Source: Shewanella sediminis HAW-EB3
GTDB lineage: Bacteria; Pseudomonadota; Gammaproteobacteria; Enterobacterales; Shewanellaceae
Assembly: GCF_000018025.1 (NCBI RefSeq)
Contig: NC_009831.1
Span: 4,092,001-4,156,000 of the forward strand
Reading direction: 5' to 3'
Length of the DNA: 64,000 bases
Made by a program: the position numbers and the translations under genes. Shown in pieces: positions 17,371 through 27,727 of this stretch (position 1 is its first letter; every line of letters begins with the position of its first letter). The notes under the pieces were generated by a model. That model saw only the letters and a list, made by a program, of their open reading frames with translations, had not been told where the DNA came from and did not search any database.

Positions 17371-18363
17371 CTAGGAAGAGATTGAGTCTAGCAGTAACAG
17401 ATACGGCAGCACCCTTAAATCCAGCTGACTGATAGAGACATCGGCAGCCTGTTTTAGCTTAGGCTTAGCATGATAGGCGATGCCGAAATCTGCCGCCTCT
17501 ATCATGGGGATATCGTTAGCACCGTCACCTATGGCTAATCTCTGCCCTTGAGGGATATCCCACAACTGCGCGCATCGTTGCACGGTATCGGCTTTAAACT
17601 GCGCATCGACCACTTGTCCGGAAACGGTGCCGACCAGCTTCCCCCCCTCGATATCCAGCTTATTAGCATAGGCGGCATCGAGGTTTAATAACTCCTTAAG
17701 GTGCCCGACAAAGGGGGTAAAACCACCCGAGGCGACAACCACACGCCAGTCATGAGACTGCAGCTCGCTCACCATCTCGGTTAACCCGGGCATTAAAGGC
17801 AGTTTATCGCACAAGGTTTGAATAATTGATTCATCGGCCCCGGTTAGCTGAGATACTCTGCCCCTCAAGCTCTCCTCAAAGTCGAGCTCCCCCAGCATCG
17901 CCCGCTCTGTGACTTCGGCAACGGCTTCGCCGACCCCAGCCATGGCTGCCAGCTCATCGATACATTCAATCTCGATAGCGGTCGAGTCCATATCCATCAC
18001 CAATAAACCCGGGCTATTGAGGGTCGGCGGCTCTGCAGCCATTGAAAAAGCTTCAACCTTCTCAAGGGAGGAGAACAACTGCAGATGTGTCTGGGTAAGT
18101 GGCTCATCACTGCATAGTTCGATGCAGTTAAGCCCGCTCTTTCTGTCGATGAACGCTAAACTGAAGGGTAAGGTCGACTGAGAAATCGCCCTCGCTATCT
18201 CAGCCTCAACATCTCGCATTGCATAGATGAGTCTAAGTCTGGCTCCTCCTTGTGGAGCCTGGCACTCGACATGGCGTGACAGAGCCTGGCCATGAAATTG
18301 ATAACTGGCTGTCTCTTCATTAATTAACCATGAAAACAGTGAAGTGTGGCTCAGACTTTCCAT
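17371..18363 (-). CDS. serB: Phosphoserine phosphatase SerB
   Basis: A 330-aa HAD-family enzyme that makes the last step of serine synthesis, O-phosphoserine to serine. The catalytic DMDSTAIEIECIDE motif (nucleophile and acid aspartates) lies near residue 125. It is followed by VVASGGFTPF with the conserved serine/threonine region, and GDGANDIPMIEAADFGIAY for magnesium binding. The N-terminal 100 residues are the variable extension seen in gammaproteobacterial SerB. A good ribosome site (GGAGATG) precedes the ATG at 18363. Divergent from ytjB with only 77 bp between, so the two promoters share that spacer; the same serB-ytjB pairing is found in E. coli. Confidence 0.95.
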   Translation of the reverse strand: MESLSHTSLFSWLINEETASYQFHGQALSRHVECQAPQGGARLRLIYAMRDVEAEIARAISQSTLPFSLAFIDRKSGLNCIELCSDEPLTQTHLQLFSSLEKVEAFSMAAEPPTLNSPGLLVMDMDSTAIEIECIDELAAMAGVGEAVAEVTERAMLGELDFEESLRGRVSQLTGADESIIQTLCDKLPLMPGLTEMVSELQSHDWRVVVASGGFTPFVGHLKELLNLDAAYANKLDIEGGKLVGTVSGQVVDAQFKADTVQRCAQLWDIPQGQRLAIGDGANDIPMIEAADFGIAYHAKPKLKQAADVSISQLDLRVLPYLLLLDSISS

Positions 18364-18440
18364 TAGTAACGCATCTCCAACTACCGGGTAAGGCCATAAT
18401 CAATTATGATTAGGTAAACCCAAATAAATTCAGGTATAAA

Positions 18441-19187
18441 GTGTTTTTTCTTAAAGGACTGAAAAAGAGCCATAGAATTAGCAGACTACTGCAGATGGCC
18501 ATAGCGCTGACACTCGCTGTGGGTCTGATTCAGTTATGGGAAACCAGCCTACTACAAGGGCAGCAGCTTCTAAAGTCCCAAACGCAAAAGATGGCAAGAT
18601 TACTCGTTCAGCAGACGGCCTACGGGGCGGCACCGGCTCTCCAATTGCAAAATGATGAACAGTTGCAATGGCTCGCCAGCGCCTTAGTAGAAGACCCCAA
18701 GGTGATGTCGGCCAGTATTTTCAGTGAGGATGGACAGAGGCTATCATTTGCGCAGAGTGTCACCGATGAGGAGCTTGAGCCTGACTCTGATGAGCTCAAT
18801 AAACTGCTGGAACGTTACCCTCCCTATGTTGAGGCGGTAACACAAGATGACATTAATTTAGGTTTTATCGAGGTCAGGCTAGAGCCCAGATTATTCTTTA
18901 ACGAGATTAAAGAGGCTCACCAGATCAATATGGAACAGCAGCAGATGATGTTGATCATCGCAGGCTTAATCGGCATGTTGCTATCCCGCTCACTCTCCTT
19001 CAAGAGGGCCGATTTCGACCGCCGTAAAACACGGGCAAAGTTAAGACAGAAGCCTGGAAAGTTAAGGAAGAGAGAGCAGGAAAAACTCAGGAAGGCACTG
19101 GCTAAGAGTCAAAAGAAGCAAGCGGGTAAAGGTAAGGCGAATGGCGAGAACGCCGAAAAAAGCGAAGAAATTGATAAAACTGAATAA
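18441..19187 (+). CDS. ytjB: YtjB/Smp-type membrane protein (AhpA-like)
   Basis: A 248-aa inner-membrane protein with a transmembrane segment at about residues 15-35, a periplasmic region of about 120 residues (QLLKSQTQKMARLLVQQ onwards) and a second membrane segment near 172-188. It ends in a highly basic, Lys/Arg-rich cytosolic tail of about 60 residues. This topology matches the E. coli Smp/YtjB family, found divergently beside serB. Biochemical role is unknown. The start is a GTG at 18441 preceded by AGGT. A terminator follows the gene. Confidence 0.8.
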   Translation: MFFLKGLKKSHRISRLLQMAIALTLAVGLIQLWETSLLQGQQLLKSQTQKMARLLVQQTAYGAAPALQLQNDEQLQWLASALVEDPKVMSASIFSEDGQRLSFAQSVTDEELEPDSDELNKLLERYPPYVEAVTQDDINLGFIEVRLEPRLFFNEIKEAHQINMEQQQMMLIIAGLIGMLLSRSLSFKRADFDRRKTRAKLRQKPGKLRKREQEKLRKALAKSQKKQAGKGKANGENAEKSEEIDKTE

Positions 19188-19230
19188 GAGATAAACCAGG
19201 TTTAGCCCATGTTCAAGAACATCAGATAAC

Positions 19231-19258
19231 AAAAAAGGGCTCTGATGAGCCCTTTTGT
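19231..19258. terminator. Bidirectional terminator after ytjB
   Basis: Perfect stem AAAAGGGCTC (19233-19242) / GAGCCCTTTT (19247-19256) with loop TGAT. The A/T tracts on both sides allow it to work on either strand; it probably ends ytjB, and may end deoD transcripts that read past 19366. Confidence 0.85.
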
Positions 19259-19365
19259 ATATGGATCTGCTTATCCCCGATCGCACGGATAGCGATGGAG
19301 GGGATTTTACATAACACTTAGCTGTTACACCCGATCAGTCTCACTAATGAATAGTGAGTTAATCA

Positions 19366-20076
19366 TTAAAGTGTAATTGCAGCTTCCAGTGTCATTTCGA
19401 TCATTTCGTTGAAGGTAGTTTGACGCTCATCAGAAGAGGTCTTTTCACCGGTACGGATATGATCAGATACAGTACAAACACACAATGCTTTAGCACCGAA
19501 CTCAGCAGCAACACCGTAAAGACCGGCAGCTTCCATTTCGACACCTAAGATGTCCATCTTTTCCATAACGTCGAACATTTCTGGGTCTGGAGTGTAGAAA
19601 AGATCGGCAGAGAATACGTTACCAACGCGGAATTTAGTACCTTTAGCTTCAGCAGCTTTAACTACGGCACTTAGTAGGCTGTAGTCGGCGATAGCAGCGA
19701 AATCTTGACCTTTAAAACGCAGACGGTTCACTTGAGAATCGGTACAAGCACCCATTCCGATTAGAACGTCACGAACTTTAACGTCAGTGCTAACCGCACC
19801 ACAAGTACCGACACGGATCAGGTTCTTAACGCCGTAGTCTTTAATCAACTCTGTCGCGTAGATAGAACATGAAGGAATACCCATGCCTGAACCCATAACA
19901 GAGATACGAGTCCCTTTATAAGTACCGGTGTAGCCGAACATGTTACGAACGTCGGTAACTAGCTCAACGTTCTCCAGGAAAGTCTCTGCAATGTACTTAG
20001 CACGTAGTGGATCGCCTGGAAATAGCACTGTATCAGCGAATGCGCCTTCTGGTGCGTTAATATGCGGTGTAGCCAT
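19366..20076 (-). CDS. deoD: Purine-nucleoside phosphorylase DeoD
   Basis: A 236-aa enzyme of the hexameric PNP family, which splits purine (deoxy)ribonucleosides with phosphate into base and (deoxy)ribose-1-phosphate. It opens [34 protein letters not shown], with the phosphate-binding GDPLRA motif. It keeps GTCGAVS, the nucleoside-binding [12 protein letters not shown] stretch and the SDHIRTGE motif with the catalytic Asp. Last gene of the minus-strand deoC-deoA-deoB-deoD cluster. The 149-bp gap to deoB contains a strong hairpin that may adjust deoD expression. Confidence 0.96.
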   Translation of the reverse strand: MATPHINAPEGAFADTVLFPGDPLRAKYIAETFLENVELVTDVRNMFGYTGTYKGTRISVMGSGMGIPSCSIYATELIKDYGVKNLIRVGTCGAVSTDVKVRDVLIGMGACTDSQVNRLRFKGQDFAAIADYSLLSAVVKAAEAKGTKFRVGNVFSADLFYTPDPEMFDVMEKMDILGVEMEAAGLYGVAAEFGAKALCVCTVSDHIRTGEKTSSDERQTTFNEMIEMTLEAAITL

Positions 20077-20191
20077 CTATATAACCCCTTATATAATGAA
20101 ACTTAAGCGTTACTAAAAAGTAAGCATACCTAAGCCTTTGTATGTGGCGGCCATCATCTAACCGCCAAAATTTTCACTTAAAAACTAAAGC

Positions 20192-20218
20192 TAGCGATAA
20201 GATTTTATCTTATCGCTA
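20192..20218 (-). terminator. Strong hairpin between deoB and deoD
   Basis: Perfect 12-bp stem TAGCGATAAGAT / ATCTTATCGCTA (20192-20203 and 20207-20218) with a three-base loop. On the minus strand a short T-rich tract follows. It starts 7 bp after the deoB stop, so it may act as an attenuating terminator or an mRNA-stabilising end. A second, shorter GGCGG/CCGCC hairpin is near 20146-20166. Confidence 0.6.
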
Positions 20219-20225
20219 TTAATCT

Positions 20226-21443
20226 TTACTTAATAAACGACTCGCCATATTCCATAGGCTCAAGTTTAAAGTAACTTGCTATGGATTGACCCATGTCGGC
20301 AAAACTCTTACGGCGGCCTAATGAGCCAGCTTCTAGTCCTGCTCCGTATGCCAATACTGGCACACGTTCACGAGTATGGTCAGTTCCTGGCCAAGTCGGA
20401 TCACAACCATGGTCTGCAGTTAGCAGTAATAGGTCGTCTTCGCCCATCAGCGCCATCAGTTCAGGCAGGCGAGAATCGAAATACTCGAGGCTTCTCGCGT
20501 AACCGGCAACATCACGTCTGTGACCGAAGTGAGAATCGAAGTCAACGAAGTTAGTAAACACTATCGTGTTATCACCTGCGACTTTCAGCTCTTCGAGCGT
20601 TGCATCAAACAATGCTTCGAGGCCAGATGCTTTGATTTTCTTAGTGATACCGCAGTGTGCATAGATGTCGGCAATCTTACCGACACTCACCACTTCACCA
20701 CCGGAATCTTTAAGTTTATCGAGTACCGTCTTTGCTGGCGGCTCAACCGCGTAATCGCGTCTGTTACCCGTACGAGCAAAGTCGCTAGGACCCGTGCCAA
20801 CGAAAGGACGGGCAATTACGCGACCAATGTTATATGGCTCAAGCTCTTCACGAACGATCTGACACAAAGTATAAAGATTCTCTAGTCCGAAAGTCTCTTC
20901 GTGACACGCCACCTGGAATACAGAGTCTGCCGAAGTGTAAAAAATTGGCAAGCCACTGGTCATATGCTCGTTACCGAGCTCTTCCAAAATCGCAGTACCC
21001 GATGCATGGCAGTTACCTAAGTAATCTGACAAGCCGGCTCTGGCTAGAATTTTATCAGTCAGCTCTTTCGGGAAAGAGTTGGTATGGTCGCTGAAGTATC
21101 CCCATTCATACAGAACAGGTACACCCGCTAACTCCCAGTGTCCACTAGGCGTATCTTTACCGGTACTGAGTTCATCGGCATGGCCATAGGCGCCAATGAT
21201 CTCAACATCGTCACTGAAACCGGCTGGAAGCTGGCCCGTGCTCTCTTTCGATGCTTGGGCAAGGCCCAGACGTGCAAGATTAGGTAGCTTCAACGGGCCT
21301 TCACGACCTTCGTTTGCTTTTCCTTCGGCACACGCTTTTGCGATATTGCCAAAGGTATCAGACCCGGTATCACCGAACGCTTCAGCATCTGCCGCCGCTC
21401 CGATACCAAATGAGTCCAACATCATAATAAATGTACGTTTCAT
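20226..21443 (-). CDS. deoB: Phosphopentomutase DeoB
   Basis: A 405-aa metalloenzyme of the alkaline-phosphatase superfamily that converts (deoxy)ribose-1-phosphate to the 5-phosphate. It starts [20 protein letters not shown], containing the first metal aspartate and typical DeoB opening. It continues with [10 protein letters not shown] holding the phosphorylated Thr, and ends with [18 protein letters not shown], which carries the remaining metal ligands. I chose the ATG at 21443 because it has GGAGC eight bases upstream and gives the family N-terminus; a further upstream in-frame start at 21473 would overlap deoA. Spacing to deoA is 13 bp, so they are probably co-transcribed. Confidence 0.96.
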   Translation of the reverse strand: MKRTFIMMLDSFGIGAAADAEAFGDTGSDTFGNIAKACAEGKANEGREGPLKLPNLARLGLAQASKESTGQLPAGFSDDVEIIGAYGHADELSTGKDTPSGHWELAGVPVLYEWGYFSDHTNSFPKELTDKILARAGLSDYLGNCHASGTAILEELGNEHMTSGLPIFYTSADSVFQVACHEETFGLENLYTLCQIVREELEPYNIGRVIARPFVGTGPSDFARTGNRRDYAVEPPAKTVLDKLKDSGGEVVSVGKIADIYAHCGITKKIKASGLEALFDATLEELKVAGDNTIVFTNFVDFDSHFGHRRDVAGYARSLEYFDSRLPELMALMGEDDLLLLTADHGCDPTWPGTDHTRERVPVLAYGAGLEAGSLGRRKSFADMGQSIASYFKLEPMEYGESFIK

Positions 21444-21456
21444 ACTTAATGCTCCG

Positions 21457-22788
21457 TTACAGATCTGACTCACGAATATAGCGATATATTTCAGGAGTCT
21501 TTTCTGGTTTCGTCTCGCCTACGTGGATGGCTTTCTTAACCGCAGCTTCAGCTTCAGCAAACGCATTCTCAGTTTGCGCATGAATGAAGGCGATTGGCTT
21601 ATCAGCAGAAATCTCATCACCTAAAGCACAAACTTTAGTCAGACCGACACTGTAATCGAGTGCGTCACCTGGCTTACGACGGCCACCACCTAAGGTAACA
21701 ACCGCAAGACCGAGCTCACGAGTATCCATCGCCGAAGCAAAACCGGTTTGGTCAGCATAGACAGGACGGATAATTTTAGATTCTGGCAGATACAGACCCG
21801 TATTTTCGATAAAATCTGCAGGTCCACCAAGACCAGAGATCATACGACCAAATATCTCAGCCGCCTTACCGTTGTCGAGAACGCGATTTAGCTTCTCTCT
21901 CGCTTCAGCTTCGCTCGAAGCGATGCCACCTAACTGCAGCATCTCTGCACATAGGCCCATGGTCACTTCATAGAGACGAGGGTTACGGTATGCACCCGTT
22001 AAGAAATCGACCGCTTCTTTAACTTCAACGGCATTACCCGCACATGAAGCCAATACCTGGTTCATATCGGTAAGCAGCGCTGTAGTCTTAGTTCCCGCAC
22101 CGTTTGCAACGGCGGTGATACTACGTGCTAACTCTTCAGATGCTTCATAGGTAGGCATAAACGCACCACTACCGACTTTAACGTCCATAGCAAGAGCATC
22201 GAGGCCAGCAGCCAGTTTCTTAGAGAGAATTGAAGCGGTAATGAGTGAGATAGACTCGACAGTCGCGGTGTTATCACGAATCGAGTAGAAACGCTTATCG
22301 GCAGGAACCAAGTCGCCCGTCTGGCCAATAATGGCGACACCGGCTTCTTTAACTACTTTTCTGAACAGTGCACTATCTGGCTCGGTTTGGTAACCGGGAA
22401 TAGCATCAAACTTATCTAACGTTCCACCGGTATGACCAAGGCCACGGCCTGAGATCATCGGAACATATCCGCCACATGCTGCAGCCATAGGGCCAAGCAT
22501 CAAGCTGATAACATCACCAACACCGCCAGTGCTGTGCTTATCGATGATAGGACCATCAAGGTCCAGTGATTTCCAGTTTAGAACGGTACCCGAGTCACGC
22601 ATAGATGTCGTTAACGCAATACGCTCATCCATGTTCATGTCATTAAAATAGACCGCCATACCCAGCGCTGCTATCTGACCTTCTGAAACCGTGTTATCGG
22701 TAATACCTTTAACGAAAAATTGAATCTCTTCTTTTGACAACGCCTCAGCATTGCGCTTCTTACGAATAATCTCTTGAGCTAGAAACAT
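21457..22788 (-). CDS. deoA: Thymidine phosphorylase DeoA
   Basis: A 443-aa enzyme that splits thymidine (and deoxyuridine) with phosphate into base and deoxyribose-1-phosphate. The family signature [20 protein letters not shown] is intact, along with [10 protein letters not shown] near the phosphate site and the glycine-rich C-terminal domain ([11 protein letters not shown]). The ATG has a textbook GGAGG seven bases upstream. A 184-bp spacer separates it from deoC, holding a terminator-like hairpin, a CRP-like half-site and a long inverted repeat, so deoA may have its own promoter. Confidence 0.97.
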   Translation of the reverse strand: MFLAQEIIRKKRNAEALSKEEIQFFVKGITDNTVSEGQIAALGMAVYFNDMNMDERIALTTSMRDSGTVLNWKSLDLDGPIIDKHSTGGVGDVISLMLGPMAAACGGYVPMISGRGLGHTGGTLDKFDAIPGYQTEPDSALFRKVVKEAGVAIIGQTGDLVPADKRFYSIRDNTATVESISLITASILSKKLAAGLDALAMDVKVGSGAFMPTYEASEELARSITAVANGAGTKTTALLTDMNQVLASCAGNAVEVKEAVDFLTGAYRNPRLYEVTMGLCAEMLQLGGIASSEAEAREKLNRVLDNGKAAEIFGRMISGLGGPADFIENTGLYLPESKIIRPVYADQTGFASAMDTRELGLAVVTLGGGRRKPGDALDYSVGLTKVCALGDEISADKPIAFIHAQTENAFAEAEAAVKKAIHVGETKPEKTPEIYRYIRESDL

Positions 22789-22843
22789 GGTACTGCCTCC
22801 AGAGTGTAACTAGTTTTCAGTAAATAGTTACAATCTCTTTAAT

Positions 22844-22919
22844 GAAACACCAAAAAACGTAATTTAATTACAAAACATATTAACCAAGTTTTGGTGTTTC
22901 CAAATAGATTTAGATCACA
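22844..22919. promoter_or_regulatory. Inverted repeat and CRP-like half-site upstream of deoA
   Basis: Perfect 12-bp arms GAAACACCAAAA (22844-22855) and TTTTGGTGTTTC (22889-22900) are separated by 33 bp of AT-rich DNA. Just beyond is TAGATTTAGATCACA, in which TCACA (22915-22919) is a perfect CRP half-site with a weak partner. The placement, 56-130 bp upstream of deoA, fits an internal promoter with a nucleoside- or cAMP-dependent regulator, but no regulator is shown. Confidence 0.4.
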
Positions 22920-22926
22920 CTTACCT

Positions 22927-22964
22927 AAAAAAGATGGCCCTATTTTCCAATAGTAAAATAGGGC
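22927..22964 (-). terminator. Terminator-like hairpin after deoC
   Basis: Perfect 10-bp stem GCCCTATTTT (22937-22946) / AAAATAGGGC (22955-22964), followed on the minus strand by a six-T run. It lies 8 bp after the deoC stop, and could end or attenuate transcription before deoA. Confidence 0.7.
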
Positions 22965-22972
22965 AACACTAT

Positions 22973-23746
22973 TTAGTAACCTTGAGGACCCTTAGCGGCT
23001 TCACCTAGTTCCAAGGTATGCAGAAGGTTTATTAGCAAGCTAGACGCGCCAAAACGGAAGGTGCGTGGCGTCGCCCACTCATCACCTAAAAGACGCGCAG
23101 CAAGTCCTAAGAACTCACCGGCAGCAGCTGCATCACGAACGCCGCCAGCAGGCTTGAAGCCGACTTTGGTGTTCTTTTCGCTGATCACTGTCATCATGAT
23201 TTCAGCAGCTTCGATGGTTGCATTAACCGGAACTTTACCGGTAGAAGTCTTAATGAAGTCAGCACCTGCATCGATACATAACTCAGAAGCCTTACGAATA
23301 AGTGCAGGGTCTTGCAGTACGCCAGACTCGATGATCACCTTAAGCAGTACACCTTCGCCACACGCTTCTTTACAGGCTTTAACCAGCTCGAAACCAACAG
23401 TCTCGTTACCAGCCATCAGTGCACGGTATGGGAAAACCACATCGACTTCGTCTGCGCCGTAAGCAACGGCAGCACGAGTCTCTAGTACCGCGATAGCGAT
23501 ATCATCGTTACCGTGAGGGAAGTTAGTCACTGTCGCGATGCGGATGCTTTCGCAGCCCATCTCGTTCAGTGTCTTGCGTGCGATTGGAATGAAGCGAGGA
23601 TAGATACAGATTGCTGCAGTGTTGCCGGCAGGCGTCTTAGCCTTATGACAAAGTTCAATCACCTTCTGATCGGTATCATCATCGTTCAAGGTGGTCAGAT
23701 CCATCAATTCAATGGCTTTTTGTGCTGCTTTTTTTAAATCGCTCAT
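22973..23746 (-). CDS. deoC: Deoxyribose-phosphate aldolase DeoC
   Basis: A 257-aa class I aldolase that cleaves 2-deoxyribose-5-phosphate to glyceraldehyde-3-phosphate and acetaldehyde. The Schiff-base lysine is in FIKTSTGK, and the second catalytic lysine is in [11 protein letters not shown]. The VDVVFPY and LKVIIESG strands of the barrel are present. Length matches the family. The ATG follows GGAGAG. First gene of the deoCABD cluster; its upstream spacer (23747-24142) is about 400 bp. That spacer shows a GATATC/GATATC hairpin near 23870-23891 but no convincing promoter or operator that I could identify. Confidence 0.96.
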   Translation of the reverse strand: MSDLKKAAQKAIELMDLTTLNDDDTDQKVIELCHKAKTPAGNTAAICIYPRFIPIARKTLNEMGCESIRIATVTNFPHGNDDIAIAVLETRAAVAYGADEVDVVFPYRALMAGNETVGFELVKACKEACGEGVLLKVIIESGVLQDPALIRKASELCIDAGADFIKTSTGKVPVNATIEAAEIMMTVISEKNTKVGFKPAGGVRDAAAAGEFLGLAARLLGDEWATPRTFRFGASSLLINLLHTLELGEAAKGPQGY

Positions 23747-24129
23747 AATAGCTCTCCGAAACGTAATTCAAATAATAAGATGAAATAGAAATCTACGTAA
23801 GGCAGCGCCTGGAAGTGGCATTTTTGATTATTTTTATGGCCGGGCCTTCGGGCGTCGCCTTAGATATCACCATTGGCGATATCTGTTTATTCAGGTATTC
23901 AGTGTAGTTATTGAATTTGAATGTTCATAGTTCAAACTTCAATAACTGCCATCCTGACACTAGGTCACGACTTGAATCCTTGAAGACCGGGAAGGGGAAA
24001 CTGAAATGCAAGGTTTCTGCCTTTCCGCGAAAAATCCATTTTAGCGCGTAAAACTTTATCTTTTAGCTTTATAACTTACAGATTAACTTTTAATTAAACA
24101 GACTAAGTAAATATAGCTCATGCTTAAGT

Positions 24130-24165
24130 AAAAATTAAATTTAGAGCCGTGCATTGCACGGCTCT
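24130..24165 (-). terminator. Terminator of the Tsx/OmpK-like gene
   Basis: Near-perfect palindrome AGAGCCGTGCA / TGCACGGCTCT (24143-24165), followed on the minus strand by an AAATTTAATTTTTA tract. Confidence 0.8.
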
Positions 24166-24223
24166 AACAGATGCTTACTTATCTCTAAGAAGAGAGTCTA
24201 AGATATTACTCTGAGAGCAGGTC

Positions 24224-25063
24224 TTAGAACTTGTAAGTAGCAGTCAGGTAATGTGCGAAACCTGTAGTTTCTAGACCAACTTTACCAGCACCATCTTCAA
24301 GAAGGTATACATCGCTGTAACCCTTCAGGCCATAACCCAGTGCGTAGTTGTCTGAATGCCAGTGAACACCGAAGTATGCAGCGCCACCGCTAGAAGTCAT
24401 AGGAACCCACTCGTCACCCTTAGTGTCATCAGCACCAAACTGGTAATCAACATAACCCTGGAAAGAAACGAAGCTGCCATTTTCTAGGAAGTAGAAAGGC
24501 TTGAACCAGTTCATAGAGAATTGGTAACCGTTCCAATCTTTATCATTAATGTCGTAGAAACCGTAAAGGTTCATGCCAGTTTTACCTAACCATGGAACCA
24601 TTACATCAGCACCGATACCTACGGCAACATTGTTTACATCTTCACCGATAACACCGCCACCCCAGTTGAATAGAGTAGAGATGTAAACTTCTTGGATTGG
24701 ACCAGCTGAAAGATCCATACCTGTGATTGCATCGATAGAGAAGCGTGGAGCAAACTTCATGAACATCTTGCTTGCACCAGAACCTTCAGCCTTATCGCCT
24801 GAATCACCAGATGCTAAGTTGAATACATCGACATAACCGTATAGGTCAACAACACCAGCGCGGCCGCCGAATTCCATTTCCAGGTAATCGTGTCCACTCT
24901 CACCAGCAGAAGGAAGCTCGTCAAACGCGTACATTGCGTTGAACTGCATCCAGCTGTAATCGCCAGCGCGGATATCGTCACCACGGTCAGCAGCGAAAGT
25001 TGGTGCAGACATTACTGCTACAGCTGCTGCTGCTAGTGCTAAAGTTTTAACGTTTTTCATCAT
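24224..25063 (-). CDS. Tsx/OmpK-family nucleoside outer-membrane channel
   Basis: A beta-barrel porin of about 279 aa. It has a signal peptide (KTLALAAAAVAVMSAPTFA before ADRGDD), a mature start with YSWMQFNAMYAFDELP, alternating hydrophobic strands, and a C-terminal YLTATYKF ending in phenylalanine, the usual outer-membrane assembly signal. Family members admit nucleosides and are receptors for some phages and colicins. Its place next to nupC and the deo cluster fits nucleoside uptake. The start could be the ATG at 25063 or the next codon at 25060; an in-frame ATG at 25072 adds three residues. A CRP-like site lies about 225 bp upstream. Also written OmpK in vibrios. Confidence 0.85.
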   Translation of the reverse strand: MMKNVKTLALAAAAVAVMSAPTFAADRGDDIRAGDYSWMQFNAMYAFDELPSAGESGHDYLEMEFGGRAGVVDLYGYVDVFNLASGDSGDKAEGSGASKMFMKFAPRFSIDAITGMDLSAGPIQEVYISTLFNWGGGVIGEDVNNVAVGIGADVMVPWLGKTGMNLYGFYDINDKDWNGYQFSMNWFKPFYFLENGSFVSFQGYVDYQFGADDTKGDEWVPMTSSGGAAYFGVHWHSDNYALGYGLKGYSDVYLLEDGAGKVGLETTGFAHYLTATYKF

Positions 25064-25286
25064 CAACCCCATTTATTTTATGGTGTGCCGCTCTTTTGAG
25101 AAAGAGTCAGCGTTTCTTTTTATCGTGCCGCATTTTACTCACTTTGTGCCAAAGCACAACTGTATTGATGTAAAATTGCGAACACTAAGTTTTAACATTG
25201 AATCAAATAACTAACTATTACTACTATTACAAAATTTCTATCACACAAATTCGTATCGTATTTTAGACAAAAACTGAAATTGAAAT

Positions 25287-25302
25287 TGTGTTTATCCTCA
25301 CA
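25287..25302. promoter_or_regulatory. CRP-like site upstream of the Tsx/OmpK-like gene
   Basis: TGTGT-TTATCC-TCACA differs from the TGTGA-N6-TCACA consensus at one base. A second TCACA half-site occurs at about 25240. The 389-bp spacer between the channel gene and nupC (25064-25452) otherwise holds AT-rich DNA and the hairpin at 25379. Catabolite control of nucleoside channels is known in E. coli. Confidence 0.6.
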
Positions 25303-25378
25303 CAGCTAATCATTAATCTGTTAAAGATTAGCTATATGTTTTACAAATTTAAATCTGAAAAATGGCTGTGTTAACTTA

Positions 25379-25403
25379 GACTCTGCTCTGTTTGAGCAGA
25401 GTC
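25379..25403 (-). terminator. Hairpin after nupC
   Basis: Perfect 10-bp stem GACTCTGCTC (25379-25388) / GAGCAGAGTC (25394-25403). It lies about 50 bp after the nupC stop. No T run follows on the minus strand, so it is either a factor-dependent end or an mRNA 3' stabiliser. Confidence 0.5.
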
Positions 25404-25452
25404 ATAGTTCAGGGGCACCCCCCTGGATTACCTAACGTTTATAACTGTTGAG

Positions 25453-26712
25453 TTATAGTGCCAGGAATAGACCCGCTAGTGTCGCACTCATCAAGTTAGC
25501 AAGAGAACCTGCAACTACTGCACGCATACCTAGCTTAGCTAAGTCGTGACGACGAGTTGGCGCCATAGCACCTAGACCACCGAGAAGAATCGCGATTGAA
25601 GATAGGTTAGCGAAGCCACAAAGAGCAAAAGAGATAATCGCTTTTGTTCTATCTGTCATAGCAAGACCTGTTTCAGCAACTACCATGCCGCCATCAGCGA
25701 TATCTTTCATGTATGGAGCGAAGTTCAAGTAGGCAACGAATTCGTTAACAACAATCTTCTGACCAATGAAAGAACCGGCAACGAGTGCTTCGCTCCAAGG
25801 CACACCGATAAGGAATGCAAGAGGCATGAAGATATAACCAAGAATCAATTCAAGAGTTAGACCTTCCATACCGACTAGTCCGCCAAGACCACCGATAATG
25901 CCGTTCATCATAGCAATCAAACCAACGAACGCTAGAAGCATTGCACCAACGTTAAGTGCTAGATGCATACCTGAAGAAGCACCTGCAGCAGCAGCGTCGA
26001 TAACGTTAGCTGGCTTATCAGGGTCTTCTGGAAGGTCTTCCATATCGTTCTTAGCTTCTTCAGTTTCAGGGTGCATCAGCTTAGCCATTAATAGACCACC
26101 TGGTGCTGCCATGAATGAAGCGGCAACTAGATATTCGATTGGTACACCCATCTGCGCATAACCGGCCATTACTGAACCAGCAATAGACGCTAAACCACCT
26201 ACCATGATGGCAAATAGCTCAGAGTTAGTCATAGTCGCGATAAACGGACGTACAACTAGTGGTGCTTCAGTTTGACCAACGAAGATGTTAGCTGTTGCTG
26301 ACATAGACTCTGTACGGCTTGTACCAAGAGCTTTCTGTAGTGCACCACCGATAATACGGATAATCCACTGCATTACGCCAAGGTAATAAAGAACAGCAAT
26401 AAGAGAAGAGAAGAAAACAATGACTGGTAAAACGTTGATGGCGAAAATGAAACCAACTTTAAAGTTAGCCAAATCACCGAACAAGAAACCGATACCGTTT
26501 TGAGCATAACCGATAACGCTAGACACGCCATCTGAAATAGTCTTTAGAATATCTTTACCGACTGGAACATATAAAACGAAACCACCGAAAGCGGCCTGAA
26601 TTGCTAATGCACCAAAAACGGTACGCTTGTTAATTGCTTTTCTATTATTCGATAACCCGAACGCTATCGCAAGTAGGGTGACCACCCCTACCAAACTCAT
26701 TAAAATATCCAT
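25453..26712 (-). CDS. nupC: NupC-family concentrative nucleoside transporter
   Basis: A 419-aa inner-membrane protein with about nine hydrophobic segments that carries nucleosides with protons or sodium. It shows the family features: an N-terminal helix ([18 protein letters not shown]), [23 protein letters not shown], a [23 protein letters not shown] stretch containing the substrate/ion site, a second half with the LNFAPYM region, and [23 protein letters not shown]. It lies between the Tsx-like channel and the TatD gene, and completes a passage from outer membrane to deo enzymes. Whether it prefers purine or pyrimidine nucleosides cannot be told. Confidence 0.93.
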   Translation of the reverse strand: MDILMSLVGVVTLLAIAFGLSNNRKAINKRTVFGALAIQAAFGGFVLYVPVGKDILKTISDGVSSVIGYAQNGIGFLFGDLANFKVGFIFAINVLPVIVFFSSLIAVLYYLGVMQWIIRIIGGALQKALGTSRTESMSATANIFVGQTEAPLVVRPFIATMTNSELFAIMVGGLASIAGSVMAGYAQMGVPIEYLVAASFMAAPGGLLMAKLMHPETEEAKNDMEDLPEDPDKPANVIDAAAAGASSGMHLALNVGAMLLAFVGLIAMMNGIIGGLGGLVGMEGLTLELILGYIFMPLAFLIGVPWSEALVAGSFIGQKIVVNEFVAYLNFAPYMKDIADGGMVVAETGLAMTDRTKAIISFALCGFANLSSIAILLGGLGAMAPTRRHDLAKLGMRAVVAGSLANLMSATLAGLFLAL

Positions 26713-26889
26713 TAACCATCACCCTATTTGTTAATACTTTTTAATTATGTTGTTAACCAACCTTTTTCGAGACCGATTATACCCGACCAAGTAGCGAAAA
26801 GGGTCGTTCCGATCAAATTTTTGAACTTTAATTTCAGCGATTTACTCACAACTTCCGATGCGATTAGCACCTGTTTATTTAAAAATAAA

Positions 26890-27654
26890 TTAAAGGTCAA
26901 AGAGTTGCGCCGCATTGAGAAAAGCATGTTCTGATATTAGAACACTAGTTTTTTTCTGTAAATTTGCTATTTCTTTCACGACTGAGTGCAAAACAAGCGG
27001 TGTATTGCGTGTTTCAGCCGAATTTTCGGGTGCCATAGAGGGAGAATCTGTCTCGATAAGGATAGAATCTAAAGAAATGCTTGCAATGCAATTTTTAAGC
27101 TTCAAGGCCCTATCGTTCAAAATTAACCCACCGATCCCCAACTTGTAACCCAGTCGAATATACTCGTTAGCAAGCTCAACCCCACCATAAAAACCATGTA
27201 TGACGCCACCTTTAGGCAGAGCATAGCGCTTTAATAGCGTGAGCATCTCGTTGTGAGCTTTAACAACATGTAAAATAATAGGCAATTCCAGCTCTTTTGC
27301 CAGTGTCAGTTGACGTTCGAACTGAATCAACTGTGCCTGCCAATTACTTTTTCGTAACTTATCCAGACCACACTCTCCTATAGCGACCAGTTTTACATCA
27401 TCGCAGCACCTTGAGACCCGCTCTTTTAGGTCATCGAATAACGTTAAAGAATCTGAGTGACAATACCAGGGGTGGATCCCCAGCGCATAAGGGCAGTTAA
27501 ACTGCCTTGCTACTGCGATTTGATTATCCCAATGCTCGGGTGACACCCCGGGAATGATGGCGGACTCTATTCCGGCGCTTCTCATTGCATCAAATACCTG
27601 TTCACGGTCGATATCGAATTCAGGAAAGTCCAGATGGGCGTGGCTGTCAATCAT
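26890..27654 (-). CDS. TatD-family metal-dependent hydrolase (YjjV-like)
   Basis: A 254-aa TIM-barrel metal hydrolase related to TatD DNases. The metal ligands are seen in MIDSHAHLDFPEF (HxH at the N-terminus), GECGLDK, LHVVKAHNE, HGFYGG and LIETDSPSMAP. The start at 27654 is chosen because it gives the invariant MIDSHAHLD opening; the frame is open further upstream to 27792 but that part is not conserved-looking and overlaps the small gene before it. It belongs to the YjjV branch by its motifs; the true substrate is uncertain, with 3'-5' DNA exonuclease activity known for TatD relatives. Confidence 0.88.
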   Translation of the reverse strand: MIDSHAHLDFPEFDIDREQVFDAMRSAGIESAIIPGVSPEHWDNQIAVARQFNCPYALGIHPWYCHSDSLTLFDDLKERVSRCCDDVKLVAIGECGLDKLRKSNWQAQLIQFERQLTLAKELELPIILHVVKAHNEMLTLLKRYALPKGGVIHGFYGGVELANEYIRLGYKLGIGGLILNDRALKLKNCIASISLDSILIETDSPSMAPENSAETRNTPLVLHSVVKEIANLQKKTSVLISEHAFLNAAQLFDL

Positions 27655-27727
27655 TCTCAGTTTTGTTGGTGATGAGCCATTAACTTGAGGTGAAGTATGC
27701 TTTAGATGTGAGGTAGGAGTTGGCACG

